Shown here one piece after another: positions 45,450-54,963 of a stretch of 64,000 nucleotides of DNA (position 1 is the stretch's first letter; each line of letters begins with the position of its first letter). The translations under genes were made by a program, and so were the position numbers. The notes under the pieces are model-generated. The model was not told the origin of the DNA and did not search any database. It was given only the letters and a program-made list of their open reading frames with translations. The DNA is from Pseudomonas syringae CC1557 (GTDB lineage Bacteria > Pseudomonadota > Gammaproteobacteria > Pseudomonadales > Pseudomonadaceae): positions 2,170,001 through 2,234,000 of the forward strand of contig NZ_CP007014.1 of assembly GCF_000452705.1 (NCBI RefSeq), in the 5' to 3' direction.

Positions 45450-45848
45450 TCAGGCGTCGGGCCTGACCGCGATGCACTTGATCTCCAGCAACAGGCCGGG
45501 GTGTGCCAGCTCGGCTACGCCGATGCAGGTCCAGGCGCATTGGCCACGCGGGAAGATGCGGTTTTTCACTTCGCGAAATACCGGCATGTGCTCGCTCATG
45601 GCGACGTGATAAGTGGTCATGTCGACAATGTCGTCGAACGTGCAGCCGCCCTCGGCCAGCACGGTGCGCAGATTTTCCCAGCAGGCCACGAACTGCGCCT
45701 CCGGGTTGAGAATGACTTCCATATCCCGTGTACGCCCTACCTGCCCGGCGCAATAGAGTGTGTTTCCCACTCTGACGGCCGGCGCATAGCCTGCGCGGTC
45801 CATGATCGACTGCATGGTGGGTGGAACGATGATTTCGCGATCTGACAT
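45450..45848 (-). CDS. Rid/YjgF-family protein lacking the catalytic Arg
   Basis: A 132-residue Rid-family protein (VRVGNTLYCAGQVGR, ENLRTVLAEGGCTFDDIVDMTTY, LLLEIKCIAVR). True RidA deaminases have Arg in the PARS-x-VEV segment near the C-terminus; here the equivalent reads CAWTCIGVAEL, with Trp in its place. It therefore probably belongs to a Rid branch without classical imine deaminase activity. The start is ATG 45848 with AGGTG upstream; a GTG at 45857 is less likely. Trimeric and cytoplasmic by family. Confidence 0.9.
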   Translation of the reverse strand: MSDREIIVPPTMQSIMDRAGYAPAVRVGNTLYCAGQVGRTRDMEVILNPEAQFVACWENLRTVLAEGGCTFDDIVDMTTYHVAMSEHMPVFREVKNRIFPRGQCAWTCIGVAELAHPGLLLEIKCIAVRPDA

Positions 45849-45966
45849 GTGTAGCACCTGTTTGAAACGTCTGAGTCTGTAACATCTAAGTCTGTAACGT
45901 CTAAGTAAGTACCCTCGGAACAGTGCAATGACCGGGTTGGCGCTGCGCGTCAGGTATCGCTGCGGC

Positions 45967-47943
45967 TCAGCCCTTTGCGGCTGGTTTGGCAGCGCGGCGC
46001 GGTTTCTTCACGGCGCCGCCCGCTGGCGCGGTAGCTGTCGCAGCACCGCGTTTTGCGGTCTTGCGTTTTTTCTTCCAGGGCGGCGCAACGCCTGACGGGC
46101 TGGCCGGGCCGCTGATGGTCATGCGCATGCCGACGCAGCGACTCACCTGTTTACTCATCCACGCCGCCTGTTTGGCGACGAACTCTTCGAGACTCATCTC
46201 GCCGCTCTGCACCATGTCCAGCGCCTGTTCCCAGATTGCCGTGGTACCTGGGTCGGCGATGGCGCGAGGAACCGCGTCGATCAGGCTGAAGGCTGCCGGT
46301 GTGGCACACAGCGCCTTGCCTTGCTTGGTCAGGTAACCACGATCCAGCAGGCCCTGAATGATCCCGGCACGGGTGGCTTCGGTGCCGATGCCGGTGGTGT
46401 CCTTGAGCTTCTGCTTGAGCAGTGGATCTTCCACCAGCTTGGCGACGTTTTTCATCGCCTTGATCAGGTCGCCTTCGGTGAAAGGTTTGGGCGGCTGGGT
46501 CCAGAGGTCCTTTAGAACGACCTCGGCCACTGCGCACTCGCAGCCTTGAAACAGCTTGGGCAGTGGCTGCGGGGCAGGCGCTTCCCGACCTTTGGCCGGG
46601 GCCAGCGCCTCGGGCATGGCGCGTTTCCAGCCGGGCTCGACAATCTGCTTGCCGACCGCGCGCAGGGCATGGCCTGCGCAGTCGAAGTCGGCCTGGGTCC
46701 GGTCGTATTCATGGTTGGGCAGAAACTGCGCCAGATAGCGCGCCCTGATCAGGGTATAGACCGCACGGAATTTGCCGGTCAGGCGTTCGACGCCACGCAC
46801 GGCGGCAGTGGGGATGATGCCGTGGTGAGCCGTGACTTTTGCGTCGTTCCAGGCGCGCGAACGACGTTGCGGGTCAAGGTGTGGCAGCAAACCGGCGAGC
46901 GCCGGGTCCGCCTTGCCCAGCGCGGCGATGATGCCTGCTGCTTCGCCATGCTGACTGTTCGGCAGGTAACCGCAATCGCTGCGCGGATAGGTGATGACCT
47001 TGTGGGTTTCATACAGCGACTGGGCGATATCAAGGGTTTCCTGCGCACCGAGACCAAGCTTTTTCGAGCAGATTTCCTGCAGCGTGCCGAGGTCGAACGG
47101 CAATGGTGCGGCTTCGCGTATCCGCTCGGTGCGCAGCTTGAGCAGTGTGGCGCTGGAAGCATTGCGCATGGCCTCGGCAGCCTGTTGCGCCAGTGGCTGG
47201 TTCAGGCAGCGATCCTGATCGTCACAGGCATCCGACGGCGCGCGCCACTGGGCGATGAACGCTTGATTGTCATGCAGCAGTTTGACGTCGATGGCCCAGA
47301 AGGGCGCGGGCACGAAGTCAGCGATGCTGCGATCGCGGTCTACCACCAGACGCAGCGTCGGGGTTTGTACGCGCCCGACCGGCAGTACGCCTTGGTAACC
47401 GGATTGCCGACCCAGCAACGTGAACAGACGGCTCATGTTCATGCCGATCAGCCAGTCGGCACGCGATCGACCGAGGGCCGAGTGATACAGGCTGAAGGTA
47501 TCGGCGCCTGGCTTGAGCGCGGACAGTGCCTTGCGAATCGAGGCGTCATCGAGTGCCGACAGCCACAGCCGCTGGATCGGTCCGCGATAGCGGCAGTGCT
47601 CGACCAGTTCGCGGGCGATCATTTCACCTTCGCGGTCTGCGTCAGTGGCGATCACCAGCTCCTGTGCCTCGCCCAGCAACCGCTTGACCGCCTTGAACTG
47701 GCTGGCGGTACGGGGCTTGACCAGCATCTTCCACTTCTCCGGGACGATGGGCAGGTCTTCCAGTACCCAGCGCTTGTAACGCGCATCGTAGGCATCGGGC
47801 GGGGCGGTTTCCAGCAAGTGGCCGATGCACCAGGTCACCGTCGCGTTGGCACCGACCCAGCAGCCATCGCCACGTCGGGTAGCGCCAAGCGCAGCCGCAA
47901 TGTCCTTGGCTTGAGAAGGTTTTTCGCAAAGAAACAGCCGCAT
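45967..47943 (-). CDS. topB: DNA topoisomerase III
   Basis: A 658-residue type IA topoisomerase. The Toprim part has LCEKPSQAKDIA at the N-terminus and ATDADREGEMIARE near residues 98-111. The active-site Tyr is in the ITYPRSDC segment, near residue 318. A Lys/Arg/Ala-rich tail (KKKRKTAKRG, KKPRRAAKPAAKG) adds DNA affinity and there are no zinc fingers, as in TopB. It decatenates replication and recombination intermediates, usually with RecQ. A LexA-type box lies 71 bases upstream. Confidence 0.96.
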   Translation of the reverse strand: MRLFLCEKPSQAKDIAAALGATRRGDGCWVGANATVTWCIGHLLETAPPDAYDARYKRWVLEDLPIVPEKWKMLVKPRTASQFKAVKRLLGEAQELVIATDADREGEMIARELVEHCRYRGPIQRLWLSALDDASIRKALSALKPGADTFSLYHSALGRSRADWLIGMNMSRLFTLLGRQSGYQGVLPVGRVQTPTLRLVVDRDRSIADFVPAPFWAIDVKLLHDNQAFIAQWRAPSDACDDQDRCLNQPLAQQAAEAMRNASSATLLKLRTERIREAAPLPFDLGTLQEICSKKLGLGAQETLDIAQSLYETHKVITYPRSDCGYLPNSQHGEAAGIIAALGKADPALAGLLPHLDPQRRSRAWNDAKVTAHHGIIPTAAVRGVERLTGKFRAVYTLIRARYLAQFLPNHEYDRTQADFDCAGHALRAVGKQIVEPGWKRAMPEALAPAKGREAPAPQPLPKLFQGCECAVAEVVLKDLWTQPPKPFTEGDLIKAMKNVAKLVEDPLLKQKLKDTTGIGTEATRAGIIQGLLDRGYLTKQGKALCATPAAFSLIDAVPRAIADPGTTAIWEQALDMVQSGEMSLEEFVAKQAAWMSKQVSRCVGMRMTISGPASPSGVAPPWKKKRKTAKRGAATATAPAGGAVKKPRRAAKPAAKG

Positions 47944-48013
47944 GACTACCGTCGTCGATTACCGGTGTGAGGCTGCAAGGATGAACTTTGAACGGGCGTG
48001 GGGCAAGTTTTAT

Positions 48014-48029
48014 CTGTATGGATATACAG
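48014..48029. promoter_or_regulatory. LexA-type (SOS) box upstream of topB
   Basis: CTGTATGGATATACAG matches CTGT-N8-ACAG exactly. It is the core of a longer palindrome with 12-base arms (TTTTATCTGTAT/ATACAGATAAAA) and a 4-base centre. It lies 71 bases before topB and downstream of the HDOD gene end, so topB is the only gene it can naturally control. Confidence 0.7.
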
Positions 48030-48051
48030 ATAAAAGGGTTTCAGGCGCTGT

Positions 48052-48073
48052 CGTGCGCGTTGCCACGCGCACG
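48052..48073 (-). terminator. Stem-loop after HDOD gene
   Basis: CGTGCGCGT (48052-48060), loop TGCC, ACGCGCACG (48065-48073): a perfect 9-base stem, 52 bases beyond the HDOD gene stop on the minus strand and between it and the LexA-type box. Confidence 0.55.
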
Positions 48074-48124
48074 CCAGCGCGGTTGAGCGAAGACGGTATT
48101 TCGCAGGCTGTCAGGCTGTCTCGC

Positions 48125-48952
48125 TTAGCTCAGCAGCTCCGAAAACGCCTTGTCTGCCTCCAGCACGGCGGGCAACCCGGCAAACAGTGTGTCCAGGTTG
48201 ATGCCCTCCATCAACGGTCCGCCAGACGCTTTTTGCGCTTCGGGAGTGGCACCGCCGTGAGCTTCCAGTGCGTCCGAGATGGTGATGGCTTGCGCGACGA
48301 TCCTTGGCAACGGCGCGTCAGATGGCGCCTGCATCGGTTTGGCCTGGTAGGCGATGGCCTGCAGAATCACCTGCGGCAGATGCCAGCGACGGGCCAGTTC
48401 AGCACCGACTTCCGGGTAGCTGAAACCCAGTTGCACGGTTTCGCTGGCGCCTCGTCCCGGCGTGTTGGCCTTGGCGGCATTGTTCAGGCGTTCTGCAACC
48501 TCGGGGGCGCCGGTCTGGATCAGCAGCTCGCCGATGTTATGCATCACGCCACAGGTAAAAGCCGTTTCCGGATCGACGCTGCCTTGTCTGGCGAGCATTC
48601 GGCAGATACCCGCAACCTGAAAGCTTTTCAGCCAGAAGCCCTTGAGATCGAAACTCGGCCCGGCCTTGAACGCACCGGTCACCGCAGATGCCATGACCAG
48701 CGTACGCAGGGTGTTGAAGCCCAGACGCATGGCCGCGTCTTCGATGCTGGAGGAATCCCGCGAACCGCGAAACCTTGCCGAGTTGGCCAGACGCAACACT
48801 TTGGCGGCAATCACCGGGTCCTTCTCTATGTTGCGGGCAATGCCTTCCAGGTTGGAGGAGGGATTATCGAACTGCAGCATGAGGTCCTGAGCCACTTTGG
48901 GAATACTCGGGAGACTATGCAAATCGTCAAAAAGTTTTTCAATACTCAGCAT
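48125..48952 (-). CDS. HDOD-domain protein
   Basis: A 275-residue cytoplasmic protein consisting of a single HDOD domain (LPSIPKVAQDLM near residue 14, KVLRLANSARF near 52, CGVMHNIGELLI near 134) plus a short C-terminal part. HDOD proteins relate to HD phosphodiesterases but lack the catalytic metal set; they act in signalling, often beside chemotaxis or c-di-GMP systems. It is divergent from the PctA-type receptor gene at 49270. Its role here is unknown. Confidence 0.9.
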   Translation of the reverse strand: MLSIEKLFDDLHSLPSIPKVAQDLMLQFDNPSSNLEGIARNIEKDPVIAAKVLRLANSARFRGSRDSSSIEDAAMRLGFNTLRTLVMASAVTGAFKAGPSFDLKGFWLKSFQVAGICRMLARQGSVDPETAFTCGVMHNIGELLIQTGAPEVAERLNNAAKANTPGRGASETVQLGFSYPEVGAELARRWHLPQVILQAIAYQAKPMQAPSDAPLPRIVAQAITISDALEAHGGATPEAQKASGGPLMEGINLDTLFAGLPAVLEADKAFSELLS

Positions 48953-49125
48953 GGCAAGGCCATCCTCTGCACGGCGGGGATGATTTCAACCATAGCCAGT
49001 TTTTTAAGCTCTGCACGTTTTGCACTCGATTGTGGGACCGGTATCCCAAGCGTCATAAAAAAATAAATCAAAGACTTGTCAGTCGCTGCCGATATGTCGA
49101 CAGAAGCAATTCCGTAAATTGCCGC

Positions 49126-49149
49126 GGCTTGGCCCTGCCTGGCCAAGCC
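49126..49149. repeat. 9-base inverted repeat upstream of PctA-type receptor
   Basis: GGCTTGGCC (49126-49134), 6-base loop, GGCCAAGCC (49141-49149), in the divergent region before the receptor. Without a T tract it may be a leader hairpin or operator. Confidence 0.4.
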
Positions 49150-49269
49150 TGTCGAACAAGGTTGCTGAACGGCCCGTATTTTGCCCCGTTGAAGAGACGG
49201 TGCAGTTGTGATGTTTGATTGACGATCCAGAGATCGTCCCAATTGGTTTTTGCCGTGGAAGTAACTGCT

Positions 49270-51159
49270 ATGAAAAGTCTGGGTTTCAGCAAAAAAATCC
49301 TTCTCGCTGCCGCGCTGATCGTGGTGGTTGCGTTTAGTGCATTCATTGTCATCAATGACTATCGACAACGTCAGTCACTCAAATCCAGCGTCAAGTCCGA
49401 GTTGCAACAACTGGGTTCACTGACCACGCAAAATATTCAGACCTGGCTGGAGAGCCGCATTCAGTTGCTGCAATCGATGTCGCAGCAAATCGCTGTGGAT
49501 GGCAAGGAGCTGCCTCAGTTGCAGCGTGCAATCGGTCTGGCGACCTACAGCGACAACTTTCAGCTCAGTTATTTCGGCAGCACTGAAGGCGTGATGTTTT
49601 CGGTTCCGGCCGCCAACCGTCCGGCTGATTACGATCCGCGTGCGCGCGGCTGGTACAAGGCTGCGCAAAATGCGGCGGGGACCATCGTTACCGAACCGTA
49701 CATTGCGGCGTCATCCGGCAAGCTGGTAATGACCCTTGCCACACCGGTCAAGATTCAGAATCAGCTCGTCGGTGTTGCCGGTGCTGATATCTCGCTGGAT
49801 AACGTCACCAAAATCATCAACTCGCTAAACTTCGATGGTCACGGTTACGCGTTTCTGGTCAGTGCCGACGGCAAGATTCTGGTGCATCCAGACAGCAAAC
49901 TGGTGCTCAAGAACATCAGCGAAGCCTACCCGACCAATACGCCGAAAATTGCTACCGGCGTGACCGAAATCGATTCTGGCAAAGAGCCCGAGATCATTTC
50001 TTTCACTCCTGTTCAGGGCGTAGCGACGGCCAACTGGTACGTGGCGCTGGTACTTGAGCAAGACTCCGCCTACGCCATGCTGACCGAGTTCCGCACCTCG
50101 GCCATCACCGCGATGGTGGTCGTGGTGATGGTGATCATCCTGCTGCTGGGCCTGTTGATCCGTGTGTTGATGCAACCGTTGCATCAGATGGGCCGTGCGA
50201 TGCGTGATATCGCTGACGGCGAAGGTGACCTGACCAAGCGTCTGGCCATCACTTCGCACGATGAGTTCGGCTCGCTGGCCGAGTCGTTCAACCATTTCGT
50301 AGAGCGTATTCACACGTCGATCCGCGAAGTGGCCTCGACTGCGGCGCAACTGGGCGAAGTGGCCACGCGCGTGGTCAAGGTCTCCAATGCGTCGATGAGC
50401 AACTCCGACCAGCAGGCCAACCGCACCGAAAGCGTGGCAGCTGCAATCAACGAGCTGGGCGCTGCGGCACAGGAAATCGCGCAGAATGCTGCACGTACGT
50501 CGCAGCAGTCGAGTGATGCCAGCGGCCTGGCCAGTGACGGTCAGAACGTGGTGCAGCAGACCATCAAGGCCATGAACGAGCTGTCCGGCAAGATCAGCGA
50601 CTCATGCGTGAACATTGAAAGCCTGAACGACAAGACGGCCAATATCGGGCAGATCCTTGAGGTGATCACCAGTATTTCCCAGCAAACCAACCTGCTGGCG
50701 CTCAACGCAGCCATCGAAGCGGCGCGTGCCGGTGAAGCCGGACGTGGCTTTGCGGTGGTGGCGGACGAGGTGCGTAACCTGGCACATCGCACCCAGGATT
50801 CGGCGCAGCAGGTGCAGAAGATGATCGAAGAGTTGCAGGTCGGTGCCCGTGACGCAGTGACCAACATGACCGAAAGCCAGCGTCAGAGCGAGGACAGCGT
50901 CGGTATCGCCAACCTGGCCGGTGAGCGCCTGAGCAGCGTGACCCGCCGCATCGAGGAGATCAATGGCATGAACCAGTCGGTCGCGGCGGCAACCGAAGAG
51001 CAGACCTCGGTGGTCGAGTCGATCAACGTCGACATCACCCACATCAACACCCTCAACCAGTTGGGCGTGGACAACCTGCGCCAGACGCTGGAAGCCTGCA
51101 ACTCGCTGGAAGAACAGGCCGCCCGCCTGCAGCAACTGGTCGGCAGCTTCCGGATCTGA
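49270..51159 (+). CDS. Amino-acid chemoreceptor, PctA/B/C type
   Basis: A 629-residue receptor: membrane helix (about residues 9-30), dCache sensor (about 32-270), second helix (about 278-300), HAMP and a signalling domain with intact tip [20 protein letters not shown]. The sensor has YDPRARGWY, then Tyr in EPYI 23 residues after the first Tyr, and Asp in GADISL 52 residues after it. These spacings equal those of Tyr121, Arg126, Trp128, Tyr129, Tyr144 and Asp173 of PctA. Amino acids are the likely attractants. The start at 49270 has GGAAG upstream. Confidence 0.94.
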   Translation: MKSLGFSKKILLAAALIVVVAFSAFIVINDYRQRQSLKSSVKSELQQLGSLTTQNIQTWLESRIQLLQSMSQQIAVDGKELPQLQRAIGLATYSDNFQLSYFGSTEGVMFSVPAANRPADYDPRARGWYKAAQNAAGTIVTEPYIAASSGKLVMTLATPVKIQNQLVGVAGADISLDNVTKIINSLNFDGHGYAFLVSADGKILVHPDSKLVLKNISEAYPTNTPKIATGVTEIDSGKEPEIISFTPVQGVATANWYVALVLEQDSAYAMLTEFRTSAITAMVVVVMVIILLLGLLIRVLMQPLHQMGRAMRDIADGEGDLTKRLAITSHDEFGSLAESFNHFVERIHTSIREVASTAAQLGEVATRVVKVSNASMSNSDQQANRTESVAAAINELGAAAQEIAQNAARTSQQSSDASGLASDGQNVVQQTIKAMNELSGKISDSCVNIESLNDKTANIGQILEVITSISQQTNLLALNAAIEAARAGEAGRGFAVVADEVRNLAHRTQDSAQQVQKMIEELQVGARDAVTNMTESQRQSEDSVGIANLAGERLSSVTRRIEEINGMNQSVAAATEEQTSVVESINVDITHINTLNQLGVDNLRQTLEACNSLEEQAARLQQLVGSFRI

Positions 51160-51235
51160 TCCGGCCTGCATGTGCGCCGCTCCGCAGGCCCGGGAGCGGA
51201 CGCCTCAGCGCTCAACGTCATACCTATATCCAGCT

Positions 51236-51318
51236 GACTATCGTGCCAATACGCGTTGGCCTGCATTTCTGGACGCTCTGCGCCCGATCTTGGGCGCGCT
51301 CCGCGTTGTCGTGCCCGA
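51236..51318 (-). repeat. Dispersed intergenic repeat, copy B
   Basis: Read on the minus strand, GGGCGCAGAGCGTCCAGAAA, then TGCAGGCCAACGCG, then GGCACGATAGTC align with copies A and C. A second core half (AACGCGGAGCGCGCCC) lies beside it. It sits between the PctA-type receptor and the Pho box. Confidence 0.75.
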
Positions 51319-51364
51319 ATCGGACATAACCCCATGTTCGCTTTGCAACAACACCTGCGACAAA

Positions 51365-51393
51365 CTGTTATGACCCCGTCATTCGCGGTTCAT
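51365..51393 (+). promoter_or_regulatory. Pho box upstream of phnC
   Basis: CTGTTAT (51365-51371), 4 bases, CCGTCAT (51376-51382), 4 bases, GGTTCAT (51387-51393). The first two heptamers each match CTGTCAT at six of seven positions with the exact 11-base period of PhoB binding; the third matches at four. PhoB activation under phosphate starvation is expected for the phn operon 80 bases downstream. Confidence 0.85.
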
Positions 51394-51472
51394 GAGGCTG
51401 CAACAACTCAGGTTCAGTTTGGTTGACACCGAACGCGACCTGTCCCGGGTCGTGAAAAGACCGAGAAGCCTC

Positions 51473-52306
51473 ATGAACGCAGCTATTCATGTCGAAGGCC
51501 TGAACAAGACTTTTTCGCACAAAAGCGCGCTTGTAGACCTCGCATTGTCTATACAACCGGGAGAAATGGTCGCATTGATTGGGGCATCAGGCTCCGGCAA
51601 GTCGACGTTGCTGCGCCATCTTGCAGGCCTTGCCTGCTGTGATCGAGGCAATGGCGGTCACGTTCAGGTGCTGGGCCGCGAGGTTCAGGCTGCCGGTCGT
51701 CTCAACAGTCAGGTGCGCCGCTTGCGCGCTGACATAGGCTATATCTTCCAGCAGTTCAATCTGGTCAATCGCCTCAGCGTGATGGACAACGTACTGCTGG
51801 GGTGTCTGGGCCGCATGCCGCGCTGGCGCGGTAGCCTGGCGCTGTTCAATCGAGAGGAAAAACAGCGGGCCATGGCTGCGCTGGACCGGGTAGGGCTGGC
51901 CGACCTCGCCAGCCAGCGGGCCTCGACCTTGTCCGGAGGCCAGCAACAACGAGTCGCCATCGCCCGGGCGCTGACCCAGCGCGCCGAAGTCATTCTCGCC
52001 GACGAACCGATTGCCTCGCTGGACCCCGAGTCAGCCCGTCGGGTCATGGAAATCCTCGCCGACATCAATCGTCGCGACGGCAAGACGGTCGTGGTCACCC
52101 TGCATCAGGTTGATTACGCCGTGCGTTATTGCCCGCGTGCCGTCGCCCTCAAAGGCGGACGTATCCATTACGACGGCCTCGCCAAAGACCTCAGCAAGCA
52201 GTTCCTCAATGACCTGTACGGCGCCGACGAGGATGCCAGTCTGATGATCACCGAACGAGCTCGCCGCGTCCGGCAGAAGCCGCGCATGGCGCTGGCCAAA
52301 GTCTGA
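51473..52306 (+). CDS. phnC: Phosphonate ABC transporter ATP-binding protein
   Basis: A 277-residue ATPase that powers phosphonate import with PhnD and PhnE. Walker [10 protein letters not shown] (about residues 39-47), Q loop [12 protein letters not shown], signature LSGGQQQR, Walker B VILADEP and the H loop VTLHQ are intact. The C-terminal extension ([19 protein letters not shown]) is longer than usual. The start at 51473 is chosen over an upstream ATG at 51392 that would overlap the promoter region. First gene of the Pho-box-controlled phn operon. Confidence 0.95.
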   Translation: MNAAIHVEGLNKTFSHKSALVDLALSIQPGEMVALIGASGSGKSTLLRHLAGLACCDRGNGGHVQVLGREVQAAGRLNSQVRRLRADIGYIFQQFNLVNRLSVMDNVLLGCLGRMPRWRGSLALFNREEKQRAMAALDRVGLADLASQRASTLSGGQQQRVAIARALTQRAEVILADEPIASLDPESARRVMEILADINRRDGKTVVVTLHQVDYAVRYCPRAVALKGGRIHYDGLAKDLSKQFLNDLYGADEDASLMITERARRVRQKPRMALAKV

Positions 52307-52359
52307 CGTTTTCCAACATCAATTGCTGTTGCATCAACCTCATTATCAGGAGAGCTTGC

Positions 52360-53367
52360 ATGTTCAACCGTATCGGTCGCGTCCTCGCGTCTGCCGCTTT
52401 GCTGACTGCCTGCGCGTTGGGCTCGGTCCAGGCGGAAGAAAAAGTCATCAATTTCGGCATCATGTCCACCGAGTCATCGCAGAATCTGAAAAGTATCTGG
52501 CAGCCATTTCTCGATGACATGAGCAAGAAAACCGGCCTCAAGGTCAACGCCACCTTCGCCTCTGACTATGCCGGCCTGATTCAGGGCATGCGCTTCAACA
52601 AGGTCGATGTGGCCTGGGTGGGCAACAAGGCCGCGATCGAAGCGGTGGATCGCTCCAACGGTGAAGTTTTCGCCCAGACCGCAGCCGCCGATGGCGCGCC
52701 CGGTTACTGGAGCTTGCTGATCGTGCGCAAGGACAGTCCGATCAATTCGGTCGAAGACATGCTCAAGAACGCCAAAAACCTCACCTTTGGCAACGGTGAT
52801 CCGAACTCTACCTCGGGTTATCTGGTGCCCGGTTATTACGTGTTCGCCAAGAACCACGTCGATGCGTCCACTGCATTCAAGCGCACGCTGAACTCCAGCC
52901 ATGAAGTCAACGCACTGAGCGTTGCCAAGGGCCAGCTCGATGTCGCGACCTTCAATACCGAAAGCTGGGATCGCCTGGCGGTCACCCAGCCGGACAAGGT
53001 AAAGGAGCTCAAGGTGATCTGGAAGTCGCCGCTTATCCCGTCCGATCCAATGGTCTGGAGCAAGGCCCTGTCGGCCGAAAACAAGGCAAAAATTCGTGAG
53101 TTCTTCGCCACTTACGGTGATACCGACGAAGAAAAAGCAGTCCTCAAGAACATGCAGCTGGGCAAATTCCTCACCTCCAGCGACGACCAGTTGTTGCCGA
53201 TTCGTCAGCTCGAACTGTTCAAGCAACGCACTGAAATCACCGCCAGCACCACCCTGGATGCTCAGGAGAAAGCGACCCGTCTCAAAGACATCGACGCCAG
53301 CCTGAATAAGTTGCAGGAACGCATGACCGAATTGAACCAGAAAGCCACCGCCAGCGCCGCAGGCTGA
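52360..53367 (+). CDS. phnD: Phosphonate-binding periplasmic protein
   Basis: A 335-residue solute-binding protein with a signal peptide ending near VQA (residue 26). The family pattern [52 protein letters not shown] and the [14 protein letters not shown] phosphonate-binding loop are all present. Binds phosphonates and delivers them to PhnE/PhnC. The C-terminal 60 residues form a charged helix ([21 protein letters not shown]), as in other PhnD proteins. Confidence 0.95.
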   Translation: MFNRIGRVLASAALLTACALGSVQAEEKVINFGIMSTESSQNLKSIWQPFLDDMSKKTGLKVNATFASDYAGLIQGMRFNKVDVAWVGNKAAIEAVDRSNGEVFAQTAAADGAPGYWSLLIVRKDSPINSVEDMLKNAKNLTFGNGDPNSTSGYLVPGYYVFAKNHVDASTAFKRTLNSSHEVNALSVAKGQLDVATFNTESWDRLAVTQPDKVKELKVIWKSPLIPSDPMVWSKALSAENKAKIREFFATYGDTDEEKAVLKNMQLGKFLTSSDDQLLPIRQLELFKQRTEITASTTLDAQEKATRLKDIDASLNKLQERMTELNQKATASAAG

Positions 53368-53393
53368 TTGCCGTTCGCCAACAGGAGGTCGTC

Positions 53394-54182
53394 ATGACCA
53401 CTCAAGTTGCCTACACCCAGGTGGCCGGTAAGCCCAACTGGTCGCGTTATCTGGGCTGGGGGCTTTTACTGGCCGCTCTGGCCTGGGCCTGGCAGGGCGC
53501 GGAAATGAACCCGATGGCGCTGGTGCGCGATTCGTCGAACATGGCGACATTCGCGTCCGACTTCTTCCCGCCGGATTTCCGCGAGTGGCGCAGTTACCTC
53601 AAGGAAATGCTGGTGACCATCCAGATCGCCCTGTGGGGCACGGCGCTGGCGATTGTCTGTTCGATACCGCTGGGCATTCTCTGTGCCGAGAACATCACGC
53701 CTTGGTGGATTCACCTGCCGCTGCGGCGTTGCATGGATGCGTGTCGGTCGATCAACGAGATGGTCTTCGCCATGCTGTTCGTGGTGGCGGTTGGTCTCGG
53801 GCCGTTCGCCGGGGTGCTGGCGCTGTGGATCAGCACCACGGGGGTGCTGGCCAAGCTGTTCGCCGAAGCGGTTGAAGCCATCGAACCCGGCCCGGTCGAG
53901 GGCGTTCGTGCCACCGGGGCCAGCGCCTTGCAGGAAGTGATCTACGGCGTCATTCCGCAAGTGATGCCGCTGTGGATCTCCTATGCTCTATACCGTTTCG
54001 AATCGAATGTGCGCTCGGCAACGGTGGTGGGCATGGTCGGGGCAGGGGGGATCGGGGTGATTCTCTGGGAAAATATCCGTTCCTTTGCCTTTGTCCAGAC
54101 CAGTGCCGTGTTGCTGGTGATCATCGTGGTGGTGAGCGTGATCGACATTGTCTCGCAGCGCCTGCGCAAGCAATTCATCTGA
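53394..54182 (+). CDS. phnE: Phosphonate ABC transporter permease
   Basis: A 262-residue inner membrane permease with about six helices. The cytoplasmic coupling loop [20 protein letters not shown] is the EAA motif that contacts PhnC. Only one phnE gene is present, so the channel is presumably a homodimer. AGGAGG precedes the start. Confidence 0.95.
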   Translation: MTTQVAYTQVAGKPNWSRYLGWGLLLAALAWAWQGAEMNPMALVRDSSNMATFASDFFPPDFREWRSYLKEMLVTIQIALWGTALAIVCSIPLGILCAENITPWWIHLPLRRCMDACRSINEMVFAMLFVVAVGLGPFAGVLALWISTTGVLAKLFAEAVEAIEPGPVEGVRATGASALQEVIYGVIPQVMPLWISYALYRFESNVRSATVVGMVGAGGIGVILWENIRSFAFVQTSAVLLVIIVVVSVIDIVSQRLRKQFI

Positions 54183-54201
54183 CTAAAGAGGGGGTGTTCC
54201 G

Positions 54202-54234
54202 ATGAACGCTTTTTTTAACCATGCAGTTGTCTAG
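54202..54234 (+). CDS. Possible 10-residue leader peptide before phnF
   Basis: ATG at 54202 has a strong AGGGGG site (54189-54194) and opens an 11-codon frame (MNAFFNHAVV, then TAG) that contains a run of seven T residues. It overlaps the phnF start in another frame, and its stop lies in the PhnF-type palindrome. The better ribosome site belongs to this frame, not to phnF. Translation through it could set phnF expression. Confidence 0.3.
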   Translation: MNAFFNHAVV

Positions 54235-54949
54235 ACAAGTAGCGCCGATGTACCACGAGCTGGCCTGCACGCTGCGTGAAGAACTGGCCACCTATCAGCC
54301 TGGCGATTATCTGCCAGCCGAATTTCAACTCGCCGAGCGCTTCAGCGTCAACCGCCACACCATCCGCCGCGCGGTCGATGAACTGGTGCGTGAGGGCAGT
54401 GTTTTGCGCCGCCAGGGCAAAGGCACCCAAGTGCTGGAACGCCCGCTGATTTACCCGATGCAGGCCGACAGCGCTTACAGCAAATCATGGTCGGCGCAAG
54501 GTTTGGGGGTGGAAGCAATCCTGCTGCGCCGGCGCGACTGCGAGGCCAGCCGTGAGGATGCCTTGCACCTTGGGCTGGAAGAGCATGCACCGCTGATCGA
54601 GTTGCAGACCCTGCGCAAGCTGGACGGGCAGGCGGCCAGTCTGATCTTCCACCGCTACAGCGCTGGTTATGCCGGGTTGCTGGCAGATTACAAGGGCGGC
54701 TCGGTGCGCCAGTACCTGGCCGAGCGCGAGCTGCCGCTGAGCCGCGTGCAAAGCCTGATTGGCGCCCGACTGCCTTCCCGTGAAGAAGCCGGGTGGCTGT
54801 TGATGCCTCGGCACATGGCCGTGCTGACGGTGCTGACCGTTTCCTGCGGCGTTGCGGGGCAACCGGTGGAGCTTTCCCGCTCGGTCAGCCGCGCCGACCG
54901 TTTCCAGTACCAGGTGGCGACGCCGGCTGCCCCTGTCAAGACGACCTGA
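54221..54949 (+). CDS. phnF: GntR/HutC-family regulator of the phn operon
   Basis: A 242-residue regulator: winged helix (about residues 10-75: LPAEFQLAERFSVNRHTIRRAVDEL, REGSVLRRQGKGTQV) and a UTRA ligand domain (about 95-235). PhnF represses phosphonate genes in the bacteria where it was studied. The start may be 54221 or the ATG at 54249. A perfect 12-base palindrome of HutC type covers codons 3-6 of the longer version. It is placed between the transporter and the C-P lyase core genes. Confidence 0.93.
   Translation: MQLSRQVAPMYHELACTLREELATYQPGDYLPAEFQLAERFSVNRHTIRRAVDELVREGSVLRRQGKGTQVLERPLIYPMQADSAYSKSWSAQGLGVEAILLRRRDCEASREDALHLGLEEHAPLIELQTLRKLDGQAASLIFHRYSAGYAGLLADYKGGSVRQYLAERELPLSRVQSLIGARLPSREEAGWLLMPRHMAVLTVLTVSCGVAGQPVELSRSVSRADRFQYQVATPAAPVKTT
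54227..54238. promoter_or_regulatory. HutC-type operator inside phnF start
   Basis: TTGTCTAGACAA is a perfect palindrome and matches the HutC-subfamily consensus TGGTCTAGACCA at ten of twelve bases. It lies within the first codons of phnF, suggesting autoregulation and control of phnG-P by roadblock or of an internal promoter. Confidence 0.6.
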
Positions 54950-54963
54950 TCCCGAGGTGTTCC

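Noticed and set aside
46546..47970. 474-codon open frame on the plus strand
   Set aside because: Exactly antisense to topB, a clear topoisomerase III; the product is low-complexity and matches nothing.
47942..49066. 374-codon plus frame spanning the LexA-type box
   Set aside because: Mostly antisense to the HDOD gene, and its product is Arg/Gln-rich without a domain; the LexA-type box is therefore assigned to topB.
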